From Microbacterium sp. (GTDB lineage: Bacteria; Actinomycetota; Actinomycetes; Actinomycetales; Microbacteriaceae), in contig JAPSKH010000004.1 of NCBI GenBank assembly GCA_031177765.1, positions 1 to 64,000 of the forward strand: a stretch of 64,000 nt of DNA, given 5' to 3'. This document shows positions 36,125 to 43,718 of this stretch, in pieces; the stretch's first letter is position 1; each line of letters begins with the position of its first letter. The notes under the pieces were generated by a model. That model was not told the DNA's origin, did no database searches, and saw nothing but the letters and a program-made list of their open reading frames with translations. The position numbers and the translations under genes are program-made.

Positions 36125-36751
36125 TTACTCTCCGGCAGCCTCTCCGGACTGCTCGGCGGCGACCTCGGCGTCGGCCGCGGCGATCTCGTCCTCCGCGGCG
36201 AGGGTGGCGGCCGGAACCGAGACGGCGACCACGAGGAGCTCGGGGTCCGCGGCCAGCGAAGCGCCGCGGGGCAGCTTCAGCTCGGCGGCGGTGATGTGCG
36301 TGCCGTCCTCGAGACCCTCGACGTCGACCTCGATGTGCTCGGGGATGTCCGTGGCCTCGACCTCGAGCGCGATGGTCTGCGCGTCGAGCGTGGCGATCGT
36401 GCCCGAGACGGGCTCGCCGACGACGACGACGGGCACCTCCACCTGGAGCTTCTCGCCCCGCTGCACCACGAGCAGGTCGATGTGCTCGATGATCTGGTGC
36501 ACCGGGTCCTTCTGCACGTCCTTGACGAGGGTCAGGTGCTGCGTGCCGGCGATGTCGAGCTCGAGCAGCGCGTTGGCGCGGCGGACCAGCAGCGACACCT
36601 GGTGGCCGGGGAGCGCGACGTGGACGGGGTCGGTGCCGTGACCGTAGATGACGGCGGGGATCTTGCCGGCTGCGCGGAGGCGGCGGGCGAAGCCCTTGCC
36701 GAAGTTCTCGCGGATCTCGGCCTGGACTCGGGTGTCAAGCTCGGTCGACAT
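36125..36751 (-). CDS. rplY: Ribosomal protein L25 / Ctc-type stress protein
   Basis: 208 residues. 5S-rRNA-binding protein of the large subunit, in the long (TL5/Ctc) form. Seen: an N-terminal L25 beta-barrel (NFGKGFARRLRAAGKIPAVIYG, ALLELDIAG, VHQIIEHIDLL) and a C-terminal Ctc domain (VEVPVVVVGEPVSG, DIPEHIEVDV), then an acidic Ala/Glu tail of about 30 residues. ATG with AAGGAGC upstream. A long leader of about 190 bases precedes it if the TAGACT at 36946-36951 is the -10 element. Confidence 0.94.
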   Translation of the reverse strand: MSTELDTRVQAEIRENFGKGFARRLRAAGKIPAVIYGHGTDPVHVALPGHQVSLLVRRANALLELDIAGTQHLTLVKDVQKDPVHQIIEHIDLLVVQRGEKLQVEVPVVVVGEPVSGTIATLDAQTIALEVEATDIPEHIEVDVEGLEDGTHITAAELKLPRGASLAADPELLVVAVSVPAATLAAEDEIAAADAEVAAEQSGEAAGE

Positions 36752-36763
36752 GGTTGCTCCTTG

Positions 36764-36778
36764 CGGGCCGCTGGCCCG
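36764..36778 (-). promoter_or_regulatory. Hairpin in the rplY leader next to its ribosome-binding site
   Basis: CGGGCC-agc-GGCCCG on the transcript is a perfect 6-bp stem that ends one base before the AAGGAGC ribosome-binding site of rplY. It could control initiation, for instance by L25 feedback, but no protein-binding evidence is visible. Confidence 0.4.
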
Positions 36779-36945
36779 TTCGATCGGAGGCTCGCTCGGT
36801 GGCGGGCCTGGTATGGGGGGTCTGTTCTCGACTCGAACGCGCGTGCGTGAGGAAAGCCGCCAGGCCTGCATCACCGCGTCGATCACGGATGCCGCAGCCC
36901 GCCGCGTACGCCGGGCGCGAGGCATCCCTCGCCGAAGTTCGCTCC

Positions 36946-36951
36946 GAGTCT
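36946..36951 (-). promoter_or_regulatory. Candidate -10 element for rplY-pth
   Basis: TAGACT on the minus strand. It predicts a leader of about 190 bases; nothing else gene-like is seen in 36752-36965. Confidence 0.35.
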
Positions 36952-36965
36952 ACCAGCGCGCCCGG

Positions 36966-36971
36966 TACGAT
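36966..36971 (+). promoter_or_regulatory. Candidate -10 element for the 42-residue membrane protein
   Basis: TACGAT on the plus strand, 32 bases before the ATG at 37004, leaving room for a short leader that includes GGAGGA. Confidence 0.4.
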
Positions 36972-37003
36972 GAGAACGAACCCGAGACACGACGGAGGAC
37001 CCG

Positions 37004-37132
37004 ATGGAGTTCGAGCACGGCTTCTGGTCGCACGCGCTGCTGTGGCTGATCGGCGGCATCACCGCCGTCGGCTGGATCGGGACGATGCTGGCGTTCTGGG
37101 GCCTGGGCCGCCAGGCGTACTACAAGGACTGA
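37004..37132 (+). CDS. 42-residue single-pass membrane microprotein
   Basis: Short gene with a strong Shine-Dalgarno (GGAGGA at 36994-36999) and its own -10 candidate. The peptide starts MEFEHGFWSHALLWL and has one or two hydrophobic turns rich in Trp and Gly (LLWLIGGITAVGWIGTMLAF), then a polar GRQAYYKD tail. No family is recognised. Its last 13 bases overlap the 3' end of the convergent zinc dehydrogenase gene. The ribosome-binding site, length and helix make it a real gene candidate. Confidence 0.65.
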   Translation: MEFEHGFWSHALLWLIGGITAVGWIGTMLAFWGLGRQAYYKD

Positions 37133-38166
37133 CCGGCGTCCGGGCCGGTTCGCTCTTCCGGCCACACGGCGATGATGACCTTGCCCGAGGCGCGCGAGTC
37201 CTTCGCGAGAGCGAAGGCCGCTTCGAGGTCGTCGGCGGATGCCTCGTGGGTGACCACCCGCTCGATCTCGGGATTCTCGTCCAGCAGCACGATCGCCTGA
37301 TCGATCTCGTCCTTGAACCGGAAGGTGCCGTACCAGCGCAGCTCCTTCGAGATGAAGGGCGCGATGTTGATCGGACGCGCTTCGTCGGGCACCATGCCCA
37401 CCTGCACGACCGTCCCCGCCTGCCGCGCCGCCCTGAGGGCGGTCGAGATCGACGCCGCCGCCCCGGAGCACTCCAGCACGACGTCGTACGCGCTGTCGGG
37501 CACCTGATCGCGGGTGACGTCGATCGTGTGCGCGGCGCCGAGGGCCGCGGCGCGTTCGAGCGGCTCGGCCAGGACGTCGGTCGCCGTGATCTCAGCGGCG
37601 CCGGCGATCCGCGCCGCGGCGACGGCGAGGAGTCCGATGGGCCCGGACCCCGTCACCAGCACACGACGCCCACGGACGTCGCCGGCCTTGGACAGACCGT
37701 GCAGCGCGACCGCGAGCGGTTCGGCGAGCACGGCCCGCCGCACCGGAAGGGACGCCGGCAGCGGGCGGACCATGGCGCGATCGACCAGGAGGTGCTCGAC
37801 GAGGGCCCCCTGCGTGTGCGGCCACGTCGACGCGCTGCCGAGGTACGCCCCGCCCGGCCACAGATGCGGGTCGTCGGGGAAGTCGGGGTGCGGCTGACCG
37901 AAGGTCGCGGGGTGGACGGTGACCGGCGTCCCGGGCTCCCACTCCCCGGCGGGATCGAAGTCGACGCGCCCGGACACCTCGTGCCCGGGGCTCAGCGGCT
38001 CCCGCACCACGAACGCGCCGTTGGCGCCTTCGAAGTAGTAGTGCAGGTCCGAGCCGCAGATGCCGACGTAGTCGATGCGGATGCGCACCTGGTCGCTGGT
38101 GGGCTCGGGAACGGGGACGTCCTCCACGCGGATGGATCGGGGACCGTCGATGAATGCTGCGCGCAT
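37120..38166 (-). CDS. L-idonate 5-dehydrogenase-like zinc-binding alcohol dehydrogenase
   Basis: 348 residues, MDR superfamily. Expected to oxidise L-idonate or a related sugar acid/polyol to the 5-keto acid with NAD(P). Seen: catalytic zinc ligands in VGICGSDLHYY and PGHEVSGRV, the IdnD-like LGSASTWPHTQGA, and the Rossmann motif VLVTGSGPIGLLAVAAARIAG. The Cys-rich structural-zinc loop usual in this family is absent between about residues 80 and 115. Third gene of a unit with the GntP permease and an SDR; AGGAG lies upstream of ATG 38166. Confidence 0.85.
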   Translation of the reverse strand: MRAAFIDGPRSIRVEDVPVPEPTSDQVRIRIDYVGICGSDLHYYFEGANGAFVVREPLSPGHEVSGRVDFDPAGEWEPGTPVTVHPATFGQPHPDFPDDPHLWPGGAYLGSASTWPHTQGALVEHLLVDRAMVRPLPASLPVRRAVLAEPLAVALHGLSKAGDVRGRRVLVTGSGPIGLLAVAAARIAGAAEITATDVLAEPLERAAALGAAHTIDVTRDQVPDSAYDVVLECSGAAASISTALRAARQAGTVVQVGMVPDEARPINIAPFISKELRWYGTFRFKDEIDQAIVLLDENPEIERVVTHEASADDLEAAFALAKDSRASGKVIIAVWPEERTGPDAGQSL

Positions 38167-38188
38167 GCTGCTCTCCTGAAGGCGCGGG

Positions 38189-38956
38189 TCACACGACGGC
38201 GGTCATGCCGCCGTCGACGAAGAGGTTCTGGCCCGAGACGAAGCTCGAGGCATCCGAGACGAGGAAGCGCAGGGCGCCGTCGAGCTCGGAGAAGTGGCCC
38301 CAGCGCTGCGCCGGGGTGCGCTGGACGAGCCACGAGGTGAAGGCCTCGTCCTCGACGAGGTCGCGGTTCATCTCGGTGGCGAAGTAGCCCGGCGACAGCG
38401 CGTTGACCTGGATGCCGTGGCGGGCAAGGTCCGCCGCCATGCCCTTGGTCAGCTGCGCGATGCCGCCCTTGGACGCCGAGTACGGCGCGATCGTCTGGCG
38501 CGCCAGCAGCGACTGGACCGAGGCGATGTTGACGATCTTGCCCGAGCCGCGCTCGATCATCCCCGGAGCGACGAAGCGGGACACGTAGAAGGCGCCGCTG
38601 AGGTTCGCGGCGATGATGTCGTCCCAGTCGGCGACCGAGAACTCCGCGATCGGCGCCCGGCGCTGCACCCCGGCGTTGTTCACGAGGATGTCCGGCACAC
38701 CGAAGCGGGCGACGAGGTCGGCGACGCCGGCCTCCACCGCCGCCGCATCGGTCACGTCGAACGAGACCGATGCGGCGGGTCGACCCGAGAGCTCCGCCGC
38801 CTCCGCCGCCGTCGCCTCCGCCGCCGCCGCGTCCCGGCCGTGCACGATGACGCGCGCTCCCGCACGGGCCAGGCCCAGAGCGAGGGAGCGCCCGAGCCCG
38901 CGGGTGGAGCCGGTGACGAGGGCGAGGCGGTCGGAGACGTCGAAGAGGTCGGTCAT
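38189..38956 (-). CDS. SDR oxidoreductase, gluconate 5-dehydrogenase-like
   Basis: 255 residues, classical SDR. Seen: the cofactor motif TGSTRGLGRSLALGL (about 15-29), NNAGVQRRAPI, the catalytic Ser in NIASVQSLL, YSASKGGIAQLTKGMA with Tyr and Lys, and the C-terminal FVSGQNLFVDGGM. The similarity pattern fits gluconate 5-dehydrogenase (IdnO) or 2-deoxy-gluconate 3-dehydrogenase. With the idonate-dehydrogenase-like gene it would convert idonate to gluconate via 5-ketogluconate. Confidence 0.85.
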   Translation of the reverse strand: MTDLFDVSDRLALVTGSTRGLGRSLALGLARAGARVIVHGRDAAAAEATAAEAAELSGRPAASVSFDVTDAAAVEAGVADLVARFGVPDILVNNAGVQRRAPIAEFSVADWDDIIAANLSGAFYVSRFVAPGMIERGSGKIVNIASVQSLLARQTIAPYSASKGGIAQLTKGMAADLARHGIQVNALSPGYFATEMNRDLVEDEAFTSWLVQRTPAQRWGHFSELDGALRFLVSDASSFVSGQNLFVDGGMTAVV

Positions 38957-38999
38957 GAGAGGGATCTCCAGGTGACGGTGGATGGAAGAGGCCGGTGGA

Positions 39000-40388
39000 T
39001 CAGAACAGCGAGCCGACGGCGAAGACGATCAGCACGAGACCGAACGCCAGCACCGACTCGATGGTCTGCTGCACGGTCCACGTCTTCAGCGTCGTCTTGA
39101 CGTCCATGCCCATGAGCCGGCCGACGAGCCAGAAGCCGGAGTCGTTGACGTGACCGGCGAACACCGAGCCCGCGGCGGTGGCGAGCGTGATCGCCGCGAC
39201 CTGCACCGGGTTGAAGTCGCCGGCGATGACGGCGGGCGCCGCGAGACCGGCGGCGGTCACGAGGGCGACCGTGGCGGAGCCCTGCGCGAGGCGGATGACG
39301 ACCGCGATGATGTACGCCGCCACGATGACCGGCAGTCCCATCGCGCCGAGGGTGTCGGCGAGGGCGTCGCCGATGCCCGAGGCGCGCAGGACCGCACCGA
39401 ACATGCCGCCGGCGCCGGTGATGAGGATGACCGAGGCCACGGGGCCCAGCGCCGAGTCGACGAGCTTCTCCAGCGCCGTGCCGTTCTCGCCCCGGCGGGT
39501 GCCGAGGACGAACATCGCCACGAGCACGGTGATCAGGAGGGCCACCGGCGAGTTGCCCAGCAGCACGAGCAGCTGCACCCAGAGCGCGTCGGCCGACACC
39601 GCGCCGATCGTCGAGAGGGTCGTCAGCCCGGTGTTGAGGAAGATGAGGAACATCGGCAGGAGCAGCAGCAGGATGACCGTGCGCGGCTTCGGCGGGTTGA
39701 CCGGCTGGTCCTCGTCGATCTCGCCGAAGAGGGTGGGCACCGGAAGGGGCAGACGCGCGGCGATGAACCTGCCCCACAGGTAGCCGGAGACGTACCAGAC
39801 GGGGAAGGCGATCAGCAGGCCCACCAGCAGCACGATGCCGAGGTTCGCGCCGTACAGCTCGGTCGCCGTGACGGGACCCGGGTGCGGCGGCAGGAACACG
39901 TGCATCACCGAGAAGGCGGCGGCGGCCGGGATGCCGAAGAGAAGCACGTTCCCCTTGGACACGCGACGGGCCACGGCGAAGACGATGGGCAGCATCATGA
40001 CCAGGCCCGCGTCGAAGAACATCGGGAAGCCGAGGATCAGCGAGGCGATGCCGAGGGCGAACGGCGCGCGCTTCTCGCCGAAGATGTCGACGAACTTGTC
40101 CGCCAGCGCCTTCGCGCCGCCGGAGTGCTCGATCAGTCGGCCCAGCATGGCCCCGAGCGCCACCAGCAGCGCGACGGTGCCCAGGGTGGCGCCCAGTCCA
40201 TCCGTCAGGGTCTTGGCGATCACCCCCACCGGGATCTGCGCGGCGATCGCCGTCAGCAGCGACACGATGATCAGCGTCAGGAAGGCGTGGACCTTGAAGA
40301 CGATGATCAGCAGCAGGATGAGTGCGATCGCTCCTGCTGCGATGAGCAGAAGCGGTGCGGTCCCCAGGGTCTGGGTCCAATCTTCCAT
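39000..40388 (-). CDS. GntP family gluconate/idonate permease
   Basis: 462 residues, about 12-14 transmembrane helices. Proton symporter for gluconate-like sugar acids. Seen: PLLLIAAGAIALILLLIIVFK at the start, LGAMLGRLIEHSGGAKALAD, HVFLPPHPGPVTATELYGANLG, which is highly typical of GntP, and AGSVFAGHVNDSGFWLVGRLMG. First gene of the unit that continues with the SDR and the zinc dehydrogenase. GGAGAAAC precedes the ATG. The operators at 40502-40538 lie in its promoter region. Confidence 0.93.
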   Translation of the reverse strand: MEDWTQTLGTAPLLLIAAGAIALILLLIIVFKVHAFLTLIIVSLLTAIAAQIPVGVIAKTLTDGLGATLGTVALLVALGAMLGRLIEHSGGAKALADKFVDIFGEKRAPFALGIASLILGFPMFFDAGLVMMLPIVFAVARRVSKGNVLLFGIPAAAAFSVMHVFLPPHPGPVTATELYGANLGIVLLVGLLIAFPVWYVSGYLWGRFIAARLPLPVPTLFGEIDEDQPVNPPKPRTVILLLLLPMFLIFLNTGLTTLSTIGAVSADALWVQLLVLLGNSPVALLITVLVAMFVLGTRRGENGTALEKLVDSALGPVASVILITGAGGMFGAVLRASGIGDALADTLGAMGLPVIVAAYIIAVVIRLAQGSATVALVTAAGLAAPAVIAGDFNPVQVAAITLATAAGSVFAGHVNDSGFWLVGRLMGMDVKTTLKTWTVQQTIESVLAFGLVLIVFAVGSLF

Positions 40389-40501
40389 CGGCGTTTCTCC
40401 ATTGACGTTCCGGAGCGCACCGGCGTTCTCGCCGGTGCTCCGCGTGTACTATGCGAGCGGCTCGGCGGGTCTCCCCGCGCGGGCCATAGCGATCTAAGCA
40501 C

Positions 40502-40516
40502 AAAGATCGTATCTTT
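40502..40516. promoter_or_regulatory. Operator 1 for the FCD-family regulator
   Basis: AAAGAT-CGT-ATCTTT, a perfect 6-bp inverted repeat with a 3-base centre, in the AT-rich divergent promoter between the GntP permease and its regulator. It is the size of GntR-family sites and matches the site at 43674-43688 at 12 of 15 positions. Confidence 0.65.
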
Positions 40517-40523
40517 ACTAACA

Positions 40524-40538
40524 GAACATCGTATTTGT
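40524..40538. promoter_or_regulatory. Operator 2, weaker copy
   Basis: GAACAT-CGT-ATTTGT matches operator 1 at 12 of 15 positions (8 of 12 arm positions plus an identical centre, allowing for the first base) and is centred exactly 22 bp away, two helical turns, so two dimers could bind side by side. Confidence 0.5.
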
Positions 40539-40550
40539 CAGGAGTGGGCC

Positions 40551-41246
40551 GTGGCACAGGCATCGCACGACTCGGTGCTGGACGATCTCGGCGTCCGGAT
40601 CGCCTCCGGCGCGCTCGCGCCGGGCACCGTGCTGACGCTCGCGGGGCTCGAGACGGACTATCGCGTCTCGCGGACCGTGATCCGCGAGGCCGTCCGGGTG
40701 CTCGAGGCGATGGGGATGCTGGCATCCCGGCGCCGGGTGGGCGTGACGGTGCAGCCGATGACGTCGTGGAGCGCGCTGGACACGCGTCTGATCGGCTGGC
40801 AGCTGGCGGGTCCTCGCCGCGCACAGCAGCTCGTGGTGGTGACCGAGCTGCGTGCCGCGATCGAGCCGGTCGCCGCCCGGCTCAGCGCCGTGCGCGCGAG
40901 CGACGTGCAGAGGGCCGAGATCATGCGGCTCGCGACGCTCCTCGAGCAGCTGGGACACGACGGCCGTGGCGACTCCGAGGAGTACCTCGCCGCCGACATC
41001 GCGTTCCACGACCTGATCCTGGACGCGAGCGGCAACCTGATGCTGGCGGCGACGAAGCAGGCGATCGCCGCGGTCATCGCCGGCCGGTCCCGCGTCGGTC
41101 TCACCCCGCCCGTCCCCGACAGCGAGGCGCTGCACAATCACGTGCAGACCGCCGCGGCGATCGCCCGCGGCGACGCGCAGGCCGCGGAGCATCACACGCG
41201 GCGCTACGTCGACGCGGTGCTGGCCGAGGTCAGGCAGTCGCCCTGA
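40551..41246 (+). CDS. GntR-family (FCD/FadR subfamily) transcriptional regulator
   Basis: 231 residues. Seen: an N-terminal winged helix (about residues 5-72; TLAGLETDYRVSRTVIREAV, LEAMGMLASRRRVGVTVQP) and an all-helical FCD ligand domain with the metal-binding Asp and His in ADIAFHDLILDASGN and His in LHNHVQTAAAIARGD. GTG start with AGGAG upstream. Probably represses the gluconate/idonate genes and is released by a sugar acid or its phosphate. Its own promoter contains the paired operators, suggesting autoregulation. Confidence 0.9.
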   Translation: MAQASHDSVLDDLGVRIASGALAPGTVLTLAGLETDYRVSRTVIREAVRVLEAMGMLASRRRVGVTVQPMTSWSALDTRLIGWQLAGPRRAQQLVVVTELRAAIEPVAARLSAVRASDVQRAEIMRLATLLEQLGHDGRGDSEEYLAADIAFHDLILDASGNLMLAATKQAIAAVIAGRSRVGLTPPVPDSEALHNHVQTAAAIARGDAQAAEHHTRRYVDAVLAEVRQSP

Positions 41247-42189
41247 CGGCGTTCGCCGACACGCCGCCGCCGAGCACCGTGAGCAGGTCCGCGATGGACT
41301 GCGCGGCGACACGGGCGACGGCCTCGGAGGTGTGCGCACCGCTGTGCGGCGTGGAGACCACGTGGGGATGCCCCACCAGCGGCGACGCCGACGGCGGCTC
41401 GGTCTCGTAGGCGTCGAGCGCGACGCCGAAGAGCCGGCCCTCGTCCAGCGCGCGACGCGCGGCGTCCTCGTCGATCAGGCCTCCGCGCGCGGTGTTGACG
41501 ACGATGGCGCGGTCGGGCAGGAGATCCAGACGTCGCTCGTCGATGAGGTGGCGCGTCTGCGGGGTCAGCGGAACGTGCAGACTCACCACGTCGCTGCGCC
41601 GGCACAGGTCGTCCAGCTCGCACCGCTCCACGCCGGCCGCCTCGAACGCGTCGTCCGGCAGCATCGGATCGTACGCGACGACCGCCATGCCGATGCCTCG
41701 CGCGCGCTCGGCGACGAGCCGGCCGATGGCGCCGAATCCGACGACCCCCATCACGCCGCCGGTGAGCTCCCGGCCCTCGCGCCGGGGCCACTCCCCCGCT
41801 CGCACCCCGGCGTCCAGCAGCGGGATGCCGCGTGCCACGGCGAATGCCAGACCGATGGCAAGCTCCGCCACCGCGAGGGCGTTCGCCCCCGGCGCGCGGG
41901 TCACCACGATGCCGCGCTCGGCCGCCACGGCGAGGTCCACGTTGTCGACGCCGACCCCGTAGCGGGCCACGACGCGCAGCGTGTCGGCGGCGCGCAGCGC
42001 CCGCGCACCGAAGTCGTCCACGCCGGCGAGCACGCCGTCGACGCCGGGGAGGACTGCGATCAGCTCATCCTCGGTCATGGGCCGGCCGAACGGGTTGAAC
42101 ACGACCTCGTCGACCGCTTCCCGCAGCGCGTCGAGCACCGGCGCGTCGGGGTTGCGGCACAGGGAGGTGGGCGTGACGAGCACCTTCAT
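41230..42189 (-). CDS. D-2-hydroxyacid dehydrogenase
   Basis: 319 residues, D-isomer-specific 2-hydroxyacid dehydrogenase family. Seen: VARYGVGVDNVDLAVAAERG, the Rossmann motif VGFGAIGRLVAERARG, the catalytic Arg in VNTARGGLIDEDAA, a Glu in YETEPP, and the catalytic His in TPHSGAHTSE. ATG 42189 overlaps the kinase stop (ATGA). In this context it may reduce 2-ketogluconate or a related 2-keto acid, or act as a phosphoglycerate-type dehydrogenase; the first is inference from the neighbours. Confidence 0.85.
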   Translation of the reverse strand: MKVLVTPTSLCRNPDAPVLDALREAVDEVVFNPFGRPMTEDELIAVLPGVDGVLAGVDDFGARALRAADTLRVVARYGVGVDNVDLAVAAERGIVVTRAPGANALAVAELAIGLAFAVARGIPLLDAGVRAGEWPRREGRELTGGVMGVVGFGAIGRLVAERARGIGMAVVAYDPMLPDDAFEAAGVERCELDDLCRRSDVVSLHVPLTPQTRHLIDERRLDLLPDRAIVVNTARGGLIDEDAARRALDEGRLFGVALDAYETEPPSASPLVGHPHVVSTPHSGAHTSEAVARVAAQSIADLLTVLGGGVSANAVRATA

Positions 42190-43625
42190 CGGGCGGCCTC
42201 CGTTCCGGGGCGTGTCTGCGAGTAGTGGTCGAGATACCGGGCGAACCCGGCGTCGTACTGCTCCCGGCGCTCGAGGCGGGGCTGGATGCGGCGCGGCCGG
42301 CGGCCGTCGAACGCGGGGTGCTGCGCGGGCAGACCCGCGGCGATGAGGCCCATGCGGACGGCGCCGGTCACCGAGCTGTGCTGCAGCGGCGACACCTCCA
42401 TCTCCTGACCGAACACGTCGGCCGTCAGCTGGGTCCAGAAAGGCGAGGACAGGACGCCTCCGGAGAGGATGATGCGCCGGGGCATCCCGTTGAGGGCGGT
42501 CAGCTCCTTGAAGCAGTGGTACAGCGAGAAGACGATGCCCTCGAGCACCGCCTGGTACATGTCGGCACGGCCGTGGTGGGGCTGAAGCTCGACCAGACCA
42601 CCACGTCGCTGGTCCTGCCAGCCCGGGCTGCGCTCGCCGAAGAGGAACGGCAGGAAGACGGGAAGGTCGTCCCGGTCCGCCGACAGCAGCGGCTCGATCT
42701 CGGAGTAGTCCGTGCTCAGTCCGAACAGGCGCTCGCGCGCCCAGTCGACGCAGTTGCCGCACCCGGAAGTGGCTGCGCCGCTCAGCGCTCCCAGCGGCGA
42801 CCGGTACGACCAGGTGCTGAGAGCGGGCGAGAACGCGGGATGGCGCGTCGCGACCCGGAGGGCCCCGCTCGTGCCCATCGAGAAGGTCATGTCGCCCGGC
42901 TCGGTGGCGAGGTCCCCGACCTGGCTGAGCCCGCCGTCCGGGCCGGGCATCAGCACGGGGATGCCCGCCTTCAGACCGAGCAGGACGGCGGCCTCGGGTG
43001 ACAGCGGCGCCGTCGCGGTGCTCTCGCGCAGCTCCGGCAGCCCGAGCTCGGTCAGTCCCAGGCGGGCACGGACGTCGGCATCCCACGTGAGCGTGTCAGC
43101 GGCGAGCAGTCCCGTGCCCGAAGCCAGGGACGGGGTGGTCGCGACCTCGCCGGTCAGTCGCGCGAAGTTGAGGGACGGCTGGTCCATCGCGGTCAGCCCG
43201 TCCAGGGACAGGCCCTGCTCCTTGAGGTACATGGCCTTGAACGCCGGGTAGATCGCGTTGACCATGCACCCCGTGCGCTCATAGAACCACCACGTGAACT
43301 CGTGATCCGTCCGCTCGCGCGCCGAGAGGTCCTGGGCGCTCGTGTCCGGCCACTCGCGCACCGGCGTGGCCGCCCGCAGGTCGCGGTCCATCAGCGTCAA
43401 GCCATGCCAGGTGCCGCTGAGGACGATCATGTCCACCGGCTGCCCGGCCGCGCTCTCGCGGCCGAGGGCCATCGTCTGCGTGTAGATCGCGTCGGGGTCG
43501 CGCACCGACGAGTCGGGCCCGGGCACCTCGAACCGTCGGCTCCGCACGGCCACGCTTCCGCTGTCGGTGTCGAACAGCAGCGTCTTGGCCGATGTCGTGC
43601 TGGATTCCAGGGCGAGAATGATCAT
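42186..43625 (-). CDS. FGGY-family carbohydrate kinase (gluconokinase-like)
   Basis: 479 residues with two actin-like domains. Seen: ILALESSTTSAKTLLFD (phosphate 1 loop), MIVLSGTWHGLTLMD, MTFSMGTSGALRV (phosphate 2), LPFLFGERSPGWQ, which resembles the Bacillus-type gluconokinase GntK, and IILSGGVLSSPFWTQLTADVFG (adenosine motif). Expected to phosphorylate gluconate at C6. First gene of the minus-strand unit with the 2-hydroxyacid dehydrogenase; its promoter overlaps the operator at 43674. Confidence 0.88.
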   Translation of the reverse strand: MIILALESSTTSAKTLLFDTDSGSVAVRSRRFEVPGPDSSVRDPDAIYTQTMALGRESAAGQPVDMIVLSGTWHGLTLMDRDLRAATPVREWPDTSAQDLSARERTDHEFTWWFYERTGCMVNAIYPAFKAMYLKEQGLSLDGLTAMDQPSLNFARLTGEVATTPSLASGTGLLAADTLTWDADVRARLGLTELGLPELRESTATAPLSPEAAVLLGLKAGIPVLMPGPDGGLSQVGDLATEPGDMTFSMGTSGALRVATRHPAFSPALSTWSYRSPLGALSGAATSGCGNCVDWARERLFGLSTDYSEIEPLLSADRDDLPVFLPFLFGERSPGWQDQRRGGLVELQPHHGRADMYQAVLEGIVFSLYHCFKELTALNGMPRRIILSGGVLSSPFWTQLTADVFGQEMEVSPLQHSSVTGAVRMGLIAAGLPAQHPAFDGRRPRRIQPRLERREQYDAGFARYLDHYSQTRPGTEAAR

Positions 43626-43673
43626 GTCGGTGTCCGTCGTCGGTGGTTCACAGACCGTGGAGCCTGCGCTCCA

Positions 43674-43688
43674 AATGATATGATCTTT
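43674..43688. promoter_or_regulatory. Operator 3, overlapping divergent -10 elements
   Basis: AATGAT-ATG-ATCTTT between the kinase and aldolase genes shares AAxGAT-N3-ATCTTT with operator 1. TATGAT (43679-43684, plus strand) and TATCAT (43680-43675, minus strand) are good -10 elements inside it, so bound regulator would block both promoters. Confidence 0.65.
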
Positions 43689-43718
43689 TCCCTCAGCGTC
43701 CCACCCCCGAAGGCGGAT

